From assembly GCA_035523875.1 (NCBI GenBank), contig DATKPY010000011.1, forward strand, positions 1 through 64,000: a stretch of 64,000 nt of DNA, read 5' to 3'. Shown here piece after piece: positions 36,309 to 45,121 of this stretch. How positions within the stretch are numbered: the stretch's first letter is position 1; each line of letters opens with the position of its first letter. A model generated the notes under the pieces. It searched no databases, was not told the origin of the DNA, and was given only the letters and a program-made list of their open reading frames with translations. The stretch is from JASHUC01 sp035523875. Lineage in GTDB: Bacteria > Pseudomonadota > Gammaproteobacteria > Steroidobacterales > Steroidobacteraceae. The position numbers were made by a program, and so were the translations under genes.

Positions 36309-38870
36309 ATGACTCCCGAGCTCTGGCAGCGCGTGAAATCGGCGCTTCATCAAGCGATGGAGCTCGGAGTCGAGCGGCGCCCGGACCTCCTCGAGCAGAT
36401 CGCCTCCGCCGATCCGCAGGTTCGGGTCGAGGTCGAGTCGCTCCTCGCCGCGAACGATGCCGCCGGCGAGGAGTTCCTCAGCCGTTCGGCGTGGCTGTCG
36501 GGCCCGTTGCCGGAAGACGAGCCGGCCGATCCGCTGATCGGGCGGACGCTCGGGCCCTATCGCATCATCGAGGAGCTCGGCGCGGGCGGGATGGGCGAGG
36601 TCTACCGGGCGATGCGCTGGGACGATGAGTTTCGGCGCGCCGTCGCGATCAAGCTGGTGCGCGCCGGCCAAGGCTCGCGCTACGTGCTGCGCCGCTTGCG
36701 CAGCGAGCGACAGATTCTCGCCGACCTCGATCATCCGAACATCACCCGGCTGCTCGACGGCGGCACGACCGAGGAGGGGGTGCCGTATCTGGTGATGGAG
36801 CTCATCGAGGGGCGGCCCATCCACGAGTATTGCGCGGGCCGCGAGCTCGGCGTCAACGAGCGCCTGCGGCTGTTCATCGAGGTCTGCTCGGCCGTGCAGT
36901 ACGCTCATCAGCGGCTCATCATCCACCGCGACATCAAGCCGGGAAACATCCTCGTCACCCCGGGCGGTGTGCCGAAGCTGCTCGACTTCGGCATCGCGAA
37001 GATCCTCGAGGAATCGCGTCCTCCCGAGCGCGGTGCGGTGACGGCGAGCATGGTGCGGCTCTTCACACCGGCCTACGCGAGCCCCGAGCAGCTGAAGGGC
37101 GCACCGGTCACCACCGCGACCGACATCTACTCCCTCGGCATCGTGCTCTGCGAGCTGCTCACCGGCCGCGGGCCGGGGGATTTCGGCCACACGGAGCGCG
37201 GAGCGCCGCTGCGCCCGAGCGCCATCGTGCTGCGCTCGCCGCCGCGCGCCGAGCGCTCCGCGCCGGCCGGCGATGCGGCGCTCGCGCGGCGGCTCGCGGG
37301 CGATCTCGACAACATCGTGCTCAAAGCGATGCACCCGGACCCCGAGCGCCGCTACAGCTCCGCCGAGCAATTCGCAGCCGACGTTCATCGGCATTTGCAG
37401 CACCTCCCGGTCATCGCCCGACCGGATACCCTGATCTATCGGATCTCGGCCTTCAGTGCGCGCCACACCGCGGGGCTGAGCGCGTGTGTGTTGCTGTCGA
37501 TCGCGTTCGCGAGTGCGGCGGCGGCGATCTGGAACGAGGCGCAGGTTGCGCAGCGTGAGCGCGCGCGCGCCGAGCGACGCTTCGAGGACGTGCGCCATCT
37601 CGCGAACGCGCTCATGGGGGAGATCTACGAGTCGGTAAGCGACCTTCCGGGCGCGACACCCGCTCGGCGGCTGATCGTGAGCAATGCGCTCGAATACCTC
37701 GACAACCTCGCGCGGGATGCGGCCGGAGACGCGCCGCTCGAGCGCGAGCTTGCGCAGGCCTATTCGCTCGTGGGCGACGTTCAGGGCAACGGCTACTACG
37801 CCAATCTCGGCAATCCGGCAGCCGCGCTCGCGAGCTATCGCAAGGCGCTCGCCATCCGTGCACGACTTGCCGCGGGATCTCCCCGCGATGCGCGCGCGGT
37901 CCGCGAGCTCGCGGGCAGCTACCTGCAGGTGGGGGTCGCGCTCGAAAGCCTGCGTGACTTCTCCGATGCGCTCGCGAGCTATCGCGCGGCGGCAGAGCTG
38001 CGTGAGCGAATCGATGCAAGCGCGCGCGATCCGAAGGTGCTCGATGAGCTCGCCGGCACCTACTTCTACCTCGCCTCGGATGCGGTGCGTGCGGGTCTTC
38101 TGCAGGAGGCGCAGCGCAGCGTTCTCCGCGCAATCGCGATCCGCAGCACGATCGTGGCGGCTGATCCGGCGCTCGAGCTCGCGGTCCGTACCCACAGTGC
38201 GGGCGACCACTCGGCGGCGGCGCAGATTCTCGCCGGCGAGGGACGGTTCGCCCCCGCGCTCGAGGAGGCCGAGCGCGCCCTCGAGATCATGCGCTCGCTC
38301 GCCCACGAGCAGCCGAACAATCAGACGATCCGCACGTTCGTGGGCTCGGCGACGATCGCCGTGGGCGAGCTTGAGGAGCGCCTCGGCAAGCCCAAGGATG
38401 CGACCGAGTCGTATCGCCTCGGCCTCACCGAGCTCGAGGCCGTGCTCACGGCCGACCCGCAGAACGCTCATGCGCGGCGGCTGGTGGCGCGTGGCTACGA
38501 GCGCATTGGTGCGATCGAGTCGCAATCGGGCGAGCTCACCCGGGGAATCGCCCACCTCGAGCGCGCGCTCACCCTCGCGGCTGCCTCCGCTGCGGCCAAT
38601 CGCGAGGACCCGGAAGTGCGCGCCCTGTTCGCCGACTCGGACGCCGCGCTCGGGCAGGCCGATGAGCAGCTTGCCGAGCGCGAGGGAAGCGATGCCGAGC
38701 GGCTGCGCAGTCTCAACGCCGCGCACGCGCTTTACACCCAGAGCCTCGAGAGATGGCGCGATCTCGAAAGCCGCGGACTGCTCGATGCTTCCGAGCGCGA
38801 TCAGCCGGCGGCCGTTGCGCGACTGCTGGCACGCAACGAGGCGGCGCTTGCGCCGCGTCCACTCGACTGA
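36309..38870 (+). CDS. Transmembrane Ser/Thr protein kinase with C-terminal TPR-like repeats
   Basis: 853 residues. N-terminal 80: a helical segment of the kind seen in DUF-type kinase leaders. Kinase domain about 84-360, with P-loop ELGAGGMGEVYRA, Lys115 in VAIKLVR, catalytic IIHRDIKPGNIL (Asp208), DFGIAKIL (Asp226), and YASPEQLKGAPVTTATDIYS. One membrane helix near 388-408, then about 430 residues of TPR-like helices, for example AALASYRKALAIRARLA and EEAERALEIMRSLA, probably periplasmic. All catalytic residues are present. It converges with an ECF sigma gene 25 bp away. The 190 bases before it form no gene. Confidence 0.92.
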   Translation: MTPELWQRVKSALHQAMELGVERRPDLLEQIASADPQVRVEVESLLAANDAAGEEFLSRSAWLSGPLPEDEPADPLIGRTLGPYRIIEELGAGGMGEVYRAMRWDDEFRRAVAIKLVRAGQGSRYVLRRLRSERQILADLDHPNITRLLDGGTTEEGVPYLVMELIEGRPIHEYCAGRELGVNERLRLFIEVCSAVQYAHQRLIIHRDIKPGNILVTPGGVPKLLDFGIAKILEESRPPERGAVTASMVRLFTPAYASPEQLKGAPVTTATDIYSLGIVLCELLTGRGPGDFGHTERGAPLRPSAIVLRSPPRAERSAPAGDAALARRLAGDLDNIVLKAMHPDPERRYSSAEQFAADVHRHLQHLPVIARPDTLIYRISAFSARHTAGLSACVLLSIAFASAAAAIWNEAQVAQRERARAERRFEDVRHLANALMGEIYESVSDLPGATPARRLIVSNALEYLDNLARDAAGDAPLERELAQAYSLVGDVQGNGYYANLGNPAAALASYRKALAIRARLAAGSPRDARAVRELAGSYLQVGVALESLRDFSDALASYRAAAELRERIDASARDPKVLDELAGTYFYLASDAVRAGLLQEAQRSVLRAIAIRSTIVAADPALELAVRTHSAGDHSAAAQILAGEGRFAPALEEAERALEIMRSLAHEQPNNQTIRTFVGSATIAVGELEERLGKPKDATESYRLGLTELEAVLTADPQNAHARRLVARGYERIGAIESQSGELTRGIAHLERALTLAAASAAANREDPEVRALFADSDAALGQADEQLAEREGSDAERLRSLNAAHALYTQSLERWRDLESRGLLDASERDQPAAVARLLARNEAALAPRPLD

Positions 38871-38895
38871 TCTGCGCTGCTCGGCACGGGATGCG

Positions 38896-39480
38896 CTAGC
38901 GCTGCTCGCCGGTCCTCGCCTGCTGGACCTCTCGGTGCAGCCACGCGCGCGCCGTGGCCCAATCGCGCTTGACCGTTGCCTCCGAGACCCCGAGCACGGC
39001 GGCGGTCTCGGCGATCGAGAGCCCGCCGAAGTAGCGCAGCTCGACCACGCGCGCCTGCTGGGCATCGAGTTGAGCGAGGCGCACCAGCGCATCCTCGATC
39101 GCGAGCAGATCCACATCGAGCGGCTGCGCGACCGCCATATCCTCCGAGAGCGTGACGCGATAGCCGCCCTGACGCTTGAGCGCGAGGCGCTCGCGCGCGT
39201 GGTCGACGAGGATCTGGCGCATCAGGTGGGATGCGACGGCCACGAAATGGCAGCGGTTCTGCAGATCCTTCGCCGGCTGCTCGACCAGGCGCAGATAGGC
39301 CTCGTTGATGAGCGCGGTGGTCTCGAGCGTCGCCGCCGCATGCTCCCCGCGCAAGTGATGACGCGCCACGCGACGCAGCTCCTCGTAGACGAGCGGCAGC
39401 AGGCGGTGCAGTGCGTCGCTGTCCCCCGCGCGCCAGCGGCGCAGGAGCTCAGCGGGGGCGAGCTCGGTGGACTCGGACAT
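38896..39480 (-). CDS. ECF-type RNA polymerase sigma factor
   Basis: 194 residues with sigma-2 (about 25-95, with TLETTALINEAYLRLVE) and sigma-4 (about 130-185, QARVVELRYFGGLSIAETAA then the HTH VLGVSEATVKRDWATAR). The ETTALINEAY block marks the TIGR02999-like (X6) group. No anti-sigma gene is adjacent; instead a Ser/Thr kinase converges on it. ECF factors of a kinase-linked group (EcfP of Vibrio) are switched on by phosphorylation of sigma-2, so kinase control is plausible. The link here is inferred from position. Confidence 0.9.
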   Translation of the reverse strand: MSESTELAPAELLRRWRAGDSDALHRLLPLVYEELRRVARHHLRGEHAAATLETTALINEAYLRLVEQPAKDLQNRCHFVAVASHLMRQILVDHARERLALKRQGGYRVTLSEDMAVAQPLDVDLLAIEDALVRLAQLDAQQARVVELRYFGGLSIAETAAVLGVSEATVKRDWATARAWLHREVQQARTGEQR

Positions 39481-39579
39481 GCGCGATCCCGTGGGGCCGA
39501 CCAGCCTACCCCAATCGAGGGCGCGAGGGCGACCGTGGCGCGCACGGATTTCCGCAGCCGGGTTGACATAACTGCCGCC

Positions 39580-40311
39580 TCAGAACGTGCCCTCGAAGGA
39601 GAACTCGCGCCGTCCCTGCGCATCGGGACTGCCGAGGAACCGCAGGCCCTGCGCGATGTCGGCGGGCGTGCCGGAGCGAGCCGCGACCAGCGCCTGCACG
39701 GCGAAGCCCGGTTGCGGCGTCAGGCGCAGCGTCCCCTCGACCGAGAGGGGACCGCCGAGATCTGCGATCCGACCGACCGGCTCTCCGCCCGTAGCGGGCG
39801 GGAACGACAGCTGGTAATCCCCGAGCGGCTCACCGCTCGGGAAGGTGAGTCCGCGAAGCTCCACCTGGCCGCTCAAGCGCGTCACGCGTCGCCCGCGCCA
39901 GGCGAGCCTCGTCAGGTTCGCCTGCAACGAGGCGTGCTCGGAAAGCGGAAGCTGCGCGAGCAACCGATGGTCGAGCGGCAGCGTTGCGTGCACGTCGGCA
40001 GCGCTCCCGGCGCCCATCGGCGCAAGATCCACCGTCGCGCTCAGGCGGGTATCGGGACCGTCGAGATCGATCGCTGCGCTCAAATGGAGCAGCAGCAAGC
40101 GAAGCGGATGGACTCGCCAGGCGAGATCCCCGAGAGGCATCCCGCTCACGCTGAGCCCGGCGCAGCCTCCGTTCCAGACCGTGCCCTCGAGGTCGGAGCA
40201 GGCAATGCGCCGCGGGAGTGCGTGTGCGGCCCACCGGGCGGGAAGCTGTGCGACGAGCACGACGAGGAATGCGGCCGCCGCCGCCGCGGTGATCGTTGCC
40301 CCGCGCGTCAT
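39580..40311 (-). CDS. gspN: Type II secretion system protein N
   Basis: 243-residue inner-membrane protein with an N-terminal membrane segment (about 8-25, AAAAAAFLVVLVAQLP) and a periplasmic beta-rich domain. IACSDLEGTVWNGGCAGL and PLGDLAWRVHPLRLLL are typical of GspN. Last gene of the cluster; its ATG shares a base with the gspM stop. gspN is found only in some T2SS. No gspD follows, unlike the Xanthomonas xps order. Confidence 0.85.
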   Translation of the reverse strand: MTRGATITAAAAAAFLVVLVAQLPARWAAHALPRRIACSDLEGTVWNGGCAGLSVSGMPLGDLAWRVHPLRLLLLHLSAAIDLDGPDTRLSATVDLAPMGAGSAADVHATLPLDHRLLAQLPLSEHASLQANLTRLAWRGRRVTRLSGQVELRGLTFPSGEPLGDYQLSFPPATGGEPVGRIADLGGPLSVEGTLRLTPQPGFAVQALVAARSGTPADIAQGLRFLGSPDAQGRREFSFEGTF

Positions 40312-40793
40312 CAGCGGGCGGCGCTCAGCACGATTCCCGCGTTGACGAGCCCGGGAGCACCGGCATTGTCGATCGTTGCGGACTCGACGCGCACCCCGTG
40401 CTCACCGGAAAGCCGCGCGAGCCAGCCGATGAGCGTATCGAACGGGGCCTTGTCGAGCCGCACGCGCAGCCCCCCCTGACCGCTCGGCTCGCTGCTCGCG
40501 AGCGATGATCCGAGGCCCGCTTCGCGGGCGGAGGCGTCGACGACCACGATGAGCGAGCGCTGCGAGGAGGGGACGCTGCGAGGCGGCCCCGACTGCGCGA
40601 GGAGCGGCGCGACGCCGCGCATCCAGGCGAGATCGCTCTGCTTATGAGCAATGCGTACGTGCGCATGCGCGACGCTGCGATCGAGCGTGAAGAGCCCGAC
40701 GCACAGTGTGACGAGCGCGACCGCCGCCGCCGCCAGCACCAAGCGGCGCTCGCGCTCGTTGAGCTTACCGAACCACTCGATCAGCGCAGCCAC
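40311..40793 (-). CDS. gspM: Type II secretion system protein M
   Basis: 160-residue bitopic inner-membrane protein of the secretion platform. The N terminus WFGKLNERERRLVLAAAAVA leads into a single helix, and a ferredoxin-like periplasmic domain ends in FDTLIGWLARLSGEHGVRVE. It pairs with GspL. The start is GTG; it lies 27 bp after gspL. Confidence 0.88.
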   Translation of the reverse strand: MAALIEWFGKLNERERRLVLAAAAVALVTLCVGLFTLDRSVAHAHVRIAHKQSDLAWMRGVAPLLAQSGPPRSVPSSQRSLIVVVDASAREAGLGSSLASSEPSGQGGLRVRLDKAPFDTLIGWLARLSGEHGVRVESATIDNAGAPGLVNAGIVLSAAR

Positions 40794-40820
40794 GCGGTTG
40801 CCTCCGGCGAGCGGGCTTGC

Positions 40821-42080
40821 CTACGCCCGGGGCCTGATCTGGATGTGACCTTCATAGCGTTGTCCCGCCGCGGTTCCCGAGGTGAGGTCCGCCTGCCAGC
40901 CGGCGGCGCGCAGATTCTGACTCAACCGGTCGAGCACCTCCGCATTCGGCGCCGCGATGGTGAGGTCGACCGAGCCATCGCGAAAGTTGAGCGCTTGCAG
41001 CTGCGTACCGTCCGCACCGAAGTGGGCGTGCGCGAGCGCGCCGAGGGCCGCGAGCAGGCCCTCGCTCTCGGCTCCCGCGCGCACGGCTGCGAGCCGCCGC
41101 TCCATGCGACGCCGTGCGTCGATTGCATTGTGCTCACCGGGCATGGCGGCACGAAAGGTGTCGTCGATCGCGGCATCGAGCGTGCGCTCGGAGCGCTGGA
41201 GCGAGTAGAGCTCGGCCGCGCCGCCCGCCGCGTGCAGCACGATCAGCGCGCCGAGCAGCGCCGCCGCGAGCCGCCATGCCTTCCAGCTGCCCGCGAGCGA
41301 GCTCGTCTCGCCGTACGGGCCCTGCAGCAGATTGATGGCTTCCAGGGCGGCGGCGGGCACACGCTGTGCGAGGAGCGCGAGGGAGCCCTCCGCAAGCAGC
41401 TGCACTTTGATCCCATCGAAGCGCTCGCGACGCGCTTCGACCTCCTGCGAGCACTGGTGCCACTCCGCCGCACCGGTATAGAGAACGAGACCGCTGCCGC
41501 TGCGGTCGGCGGGCGCGGTCATCTCCCCGGGCGCCGGCGAGATGAGCTCGAGCGCCTCCCCGAGCGCGCTCAACGGCAACGTGAGCGGCAGACCGCCCGC
41601 GGGGCGCACGACCGCCGAGTCCTGCTCGAGCAGCGCCACCGCTTGGCCCGGATTCGCCGGGATCAGGTCGCTCGCGGCATAGAGCGCATCCGCGCTGAGC
41701 CCAGCGGCGCGCAGCGCCCCGAGCCACTCGCTCATGAGCGAGCGGGTGACAACCGCGACGGGCGTGCGGCCCCCGGGCAGGGGATGTTTACCCACTGCGA
41801 AATGCAGGCTCTCGATGTCCTCGGCAAGCTGCTCCTCGAGCGCGTAGGGAACGATCTGTTGCACCTTCATGCCCGACTTTAGCGGCACCTCGACCGCCGT
41901 GATGAGCACGTCCTCGGATGGAACGATTGCGCACACGCGGCGCGCGGCGCCGAGCGCCGCGGCTTGGGCGAGCGGGCCGTGCTGCTGCGGAGCGACCACG
42001 CGCCCGGCGCCGTCGCACACGAGCCATGCGGCCGCGGTATGCGGTTCGCGAGGGAGCCGGATGAGAAGCCACTCTGCCAT
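40821..42080 (-). CDS. gspL: Type II secretion system protein L
   Basis: 419-residue platform protein that ties the GspE ATPase to the inner membrane. The cytoplasmic actin-like part carries VEVPLKSGMKVQQIVPYALE, then ALEAINLLQGPYGE before the membrane helix (about residues 270-290). The periplasmic part ends with LNFRDGSVDLTIAAPN. gspE and gspF are not in the window. Confidence 0.9.
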   Translation of the reverse strand: MAEWLLIRLPREPHTAAAWLVCDGAGRVVAPQQHGPLAQAAALGAARRVCAIVPSEDVLITAVEVPLKSGMKVQQIVPYALEEQLAEDIESLHFAVGKHPLPGGRTPVAVVTRSLMSEWLGALRAAGLSADALYAASDLIPANPGQAVALLEQDSAVVRPAGGLPLTLPLSALGEALELISPAPGEMTAPADRSGSGLVLYTGAAEWHQCSQEVEARRERFDGIKVQLLAEGSLALLAQRVPAAALEAINLLQGPYGETSSLAGSWKAWRLAAALLGALIVLHAAGGAAELYSLQRSERTLDAAIDDTFRAAMPGEHNAIDARRRMERRLAAVRAGAESEGLLAALGALAHAHFGADGTQLQALNFRDGSVDLTIAAPNAEVLDRLSQNLRAAGWQADLTSGTAAGQRYEGHIQIRPRA

Positions 42081-42104
42081 CGGTCATTCCGCCGCGAGCA
42101 TCGA

Positions 42105-43106
42105 TCAGTCCGCCGTGAAGGTGCGCTGGATCACGTGCACCTTGTTCTGCTCGCGATGCAGGAGACTGTACAAGTAGAACCGCGCGCTGCCAATGTTGAC
42201 GATGGTCGTCAGGCGAAAGTAATCCGACTGCTGCCCGACGGCGGTCACACCGAGGCTGTTCGCGGCCCCGGGCGAGCTCTGGAACGGCGCCTGGTACTCC
42301 TGCAGCGTCGGATAGCACCCATCACTCTGGCGCTGCTTCGCAAGGGTCTGCGGATCGATCGTGCTCCACTGCTTCTCGCCGGTCGGGTTGAGCGCATCGA
42401 GCACCTGCCCGGAGGCAGTGCACACATTCACCCGCGTGCCGCGCGGCAGGGCTGCCACGTACGGGGCGAGCTGCGCGTAGCGCACCGGCCCGAAGCCCGG
42501 AAGCGCGAGCAGCTCACTCGTGCTCGTGATCTGGCGATCGGCCGGCCGGTAGGGGGGCGTCTGTGCGAGATAGACGCTGTCCTCGGCGCCGTCCGGGCCG
42601 TCGGGGATGCTGTCGGCGTCGATCCAATCCGCGAGCATATAGGCCCATTTCGTCTCGAGGCCGAGATTCTGCAGCAGCGTTTGAAACGCCTGCAGCGCAT
42701 TGGGGTCGATCTGGCCGTGGTCATCGACCAGATTGTTGAGATTGAACCGGTCCTGCAGGTCCTCGAGTGAGGCCTGGAGTGTCACGCCGGGGGTGATCTC
42801 GACCGGGCCGTAGACCTGGGCCCACGGCTGGTTGAGCGAGTCGGCGGGCGAGCCCGCGCCCGTGCCGGTGCCCGTGGTCGTGCCGCTGCCAGAACTCGTG
42901 CCCATGCTGCGGCTTGCCTGCAGCGCGTAACCGGCGATCGCCTCGGCAGCCTCGGCGACGAGGATGCTCTGATCGAGCCACATCGCCCCCGCGCCGCGGG
43001 CAGCGGTGAGCGCGGTCTCGTAGCCGATGGTGACTGCGATGATCGTTCCGAGCGCCACCAGCAGGATCGCAGTGAGGAGCGCGACGCCCCGCTCGTGCCG
43101 CCTCAC
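42105..43106 (-). CDS. gspK: Type II secretion minor pseudopilin K
   Basis: Minor pseudopilin that caps the pseudopilus tip with GspI and GspJ. 333 residues from GTG (43104-43106), which overlaps the gspJ stop. The N terminus RRHERGVALLTAILLVAL has the prepilin cleavage Gly but no Glu at +5, as expected for GspK. The large alpha domain has LEDLQDRFNLNNLVDD and LADWIDADSIPDG, metal-type residues common in GspK. A low-complexity Ser/Gly/Thr stretch (GTSSGSGTTTGTGTGAG) is inserted near residue 75. Confidence 0.9.
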   Translation of the reverse strand: MRRHERGVALLTAILLVALGTIIAVTIGYETALTAARGAGAMWLDQSILVAEAAEAIAGYALQASRSMGTSSGSGTTTGTGTGAGSPADSLNQPWAQVYGPVEITPGVTLQASLEDLQDRFNLNNLVDDHGQIDPNALQAFQTLLQNLGLETKWAYMLADWIDADSIPDGPDGAEDSVYLAQTPPYRPADRQITSTSELLALPGFGPVRYAQLAPYVAALPRGTRVNVCTASGQVLDALNPTGEKQWSTIDPQTLAKQRQSDGCYPTLQEYQAPFQSSPGAANSLGVTAVGQQSDYFRLTTIVNIGSARFYLYSLLHREQNKVHVIQRTFTAD

Positions 43107-43975
43107 GTGGGGACCTCGATGATGCGCACGATCTTGCCCCAGTCCTCGAGCTCCAGAGTCACCTGAATCGCGAGCGGCCGCATCCGCAGCGTCGGATTCG
43201 CGGCGAGCGGCGAGAGAACGACGTTGGTGAGCGGCGGCCATTGGTCGGTCCATTGGCGCGTATCGGTGAGGTAGGCGAACGTGATCGACTTCACATGATC
43301 GAGCAAATCCCGGCTCACCGGATCCGTCGCCTGTGCCACGTCGAGCTCGGGCCAGTGCAAACGCTTGAGCGTGCCGTTCTCGAGGCGGTAGGAGACCCGC
43401 TCGAGGGCAGGGCGCTGGATCCCGGCCGGGTTCGCCCAGCCGGCACGCGTGAACACGATGAGATCGACGCCGTTCGCGTCCGCGGAGCTCGAGCTGCTCG
43501 CGCTCGATGAGCTCGATGAGCTCGATGAGCTCGAGGAGTCCGCGAAGTCCGATCCGAGCGCCGCGCCGGATGCGCTCGTGCTCGAGCTGCCCCCGAGCGT
43601 GCCTGTGCCAGCGGGCCCACCGAGCGCGCTCGCGCCGAGCCCCCCCGCCGCCGCGCCGGTCCCGTTGAGCGTCACACCGTTCGGACTGCCCATGAGACAG
43701 GGCAGAGAGCTCGCGCCCAGCGGGTCGCGCACCGGGCGAGGGGCGAGCTGCGTGAAGTCCTGAACCATGATCCGGACCGTGTTCTCCACGGCGACCAGCC
43801 GTTGCTGGCGGGATTCCAGGGAGTCGCGGTCCGCGAGGGCTTGATTGATGGCGCCGTAGCCCATCGCGAAGATGATTGCGGTGATGAAGAGCGCGACGAG
43901 CAGCTCGATCAGCGTGAATCCGCCGGCCCGATGGCGCGCATGCGGCGCGGGGCGACCCAGTCGCGCGCGGGTCAT
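43103..43975 (-). CDS. gspJ: Type II secretion minor pseudopilin J with polyserine insertion
   Basis: 290-residue prepilin-type protein. The leader ends GG before FTLIELLVALFITAIIFAMG, with the conserved Glu at +5. The C-terminal part RVSYRLENGTLKRLHW and LEDWGKIVRIIEVPT match GspJ. Around residues 110-170 it carries a Gly/Ser/Ala-rich insertion including about 17 serines in a row with one Ala, coded by a 9-bp tandem repeat. GspJ proteins are usually about 200-230 residues, so this copy is enlarged. ATG at 43975, one base from the gspI stop. Confidence 0.9.
   Translation of the reverse strand: MTRARLGRPAPHARHRAGGFTLIELLVALFITAIIFAMGYGAINQALADRDSLESRQQRLVAVENTVRIMVQDFTQLAPRPVRDPLGASSLPCLMGSPNGVTLNGTGAAAGGLGASALGGPAGTGTLGGSSSTSASGAALGSDFADSSSSSSSSSSSSASSSSSADANGVDLIVFTRAGWANPAGIQRPALERVSYRLENGTLKRLHWPELDVAQATDPVSRDLLDHVKSITFAYLTDTRQWTDQWPPLTNVVLSPLAANPTLRMRPLAIQVTLELEDWGKIVRIIEVPT
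43502..43546. repeat. 9-bp tandem repeat coding for polyserine in gspJ
   Basis: Four exact head-to-tail copies of GCTCGATGA (43502-43537) plus a fifth with one change (GCTCGAGGA). In the gspJ frame each copy encodes Ser-Ser-Ser. The unit length is a multiple of three, so gain or loss of copies would change protein length without frameshift. Confidence 0.95.
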
Positions 43976-43976
43976 C

Positions 43977-44516
43977 TCAGGGCGCCCCCGTGCTCGGCGG
44001 TCCGGTCGGCGATGCGGTGCCGAGGCCGGGCTGGCCGGCTCCGAAGCGATTGGCGCCCGTGCCGCTCGCGCCGTTCTCGGGCGTCGCCGGCGGCGTCGGC
44101 ACGTACTCCTCGTAGAGCGACATGAGCTGCGGCGGCGCGACGGCGTTGCCGATCGCACCGGTCACCGATCCGATCCACGGCGCCTTGGTGCCCTCCGGGG
44201 TATCGGCGAGCTGGACGGTCACGTCGATGCGCAGGATTCCCGGGAAGCCCCCGTCGGAGACTTCCTGGTGCCAGCGCCAGTGACGCCCGGCATAGTCGAG
44301 CTCGCCCTCGCTCGAGCCGTTGGTGGGCGGCTGGGTCTGCAGACGCGTCGCGGCGAGCTGGTTGAGCGCGATCCACTGCGCAAAGGTCTTGTCGCGCAGG
44401 TAAGAGGCGGTATCGGCGGAGGAGCCGAGGGTGCCGAGCACCGCCGCCATGCCGATCGCGACGATGGCGAGGGCGACGAGCACCTCGATGAGCGTGAAGC
44501 CGCCGCATCGTCTCAC
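43977..44516 (-). CDS. gspI: Type II secretion minor pseudopilin I
   Basis: 179-residue prepilin-type protein from GTG (44514-44516), overlapping the gspH stop. Leader VRRCGG is very short, followed by FTLIEVLVALAIVAIGMAAV with Glu +5. The body has KTFAQWIALNQLAATRLQ, the GspI signature. The last 40 residues are a Gly/Pro/Ser tail ending PTGPPSTGAP not seen in compact GspI proteins. Confidence 0.9.
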   Translation of the reverse strand: MRRCGGFTLIEVLVALAIVAIGMAAVLGTLGSSADTASYLRDKTFAQWIALNQLAATRLQTQPPTNGSSEGELDYAGRHWRWHQEVSDGGFPGILRIDVTVQLADTPEGTKAPWIGSVTGAIGNAVAPPQLMSLYEEYVPTPPATPENGASGTGANRFGAGQPGLGTASPTGPPSTGAP

Positions 44517-45103
44517 GAGTTCCTCCCGGCTGCCGCGCGGACCTTGATGCGGTTCTGATCGTCGGGCACGAGCGTCGCGCTGTGATCGGTGCCGTCGCGC
44601 TCGAGCGTGAGCGCGAAGGAGGTGAGATCCCCGTTCGAGAAGATCATGATGTGCGGCTTGTAGGCCTGCGGGTTCGCCTGGCGCTCCTTGAGCTCTTGCG
44701 CCGCCGTGTTGAGGACCACGTCGTGGGACTCGATCGTGAGCTCGATCTTCAGGCCCTCCGGTAGCGCGCGCGCGCGCAGCGCATCGTCGCCGCTGTAGTC
44801 CTCCCACAGGTTGGTGAGCGGGTCGAAGACGACGAACCGGTACCCGTCCTGCGTGCAGAACAGGCCGAGCTCGCGCGTCTGGAGCGCGGCCTGGTCGCGC
44901 GCGTAGTTGAGAAGCTCGACGAGCCGGTCGCGCTCGGTGTCGAGCTGCCGGTCCGAGCCGAGCACCGAGAGCGACAGCACTGCACCGGCGGCGATGATGC
45001 CGATGATCACGACCACGACGAGCAGCTCGACCAAGGTGAAGCCGCGCGCACGCTGCCCCGCCGGTGCGGCGGCACCCGTCGGCATGTCCTCGCGCCGAGG
45101 CAT
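44513..45103 (-). CDS. gspH: Type II secretion minor pseudopilin H
   Basis: 196-residue minor pseudopilin that joins the tip complex to GspG. Leader of about 20 residues ending RARG, then FTLVELLVVVVIIGIIAAG with Glu +5. The beta domain has DRLVELLNYARDQAALQTRE and GYRFVVFDPLTNLWED. ATG at 45103 is used; ATG at 45085 is an equal alternative. Confidence 0.9.
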   Translation of the reverse strand: MPRREDMPTGAAAPAGQRARGFTLVELLVVVVIIGIIAAGAVLSLSVLGSDRQLDTERDRLVELLNYARDQAALQTRELGLFCTQDGYRFVVFDPLTNLWEDYSGDDALRARALPEGLKIELTIESHDVVLNTAAQELKERQANPQAYKPHIMIFSNGDLTSFALTLERDGTDHSATLVPDDQNRIKVRAAAGRNS

Positions 45104-45121
45104 ACCGCGGCTCGCCCAGCC

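Noticed and set aside
36213..39116. Open frame of 967 codons on the minus strand opposite the kinase gene
   Set aside because: Antisense shadow; the kinase on the plus strand has all catalytic motifs and the frame has no family resemblance.
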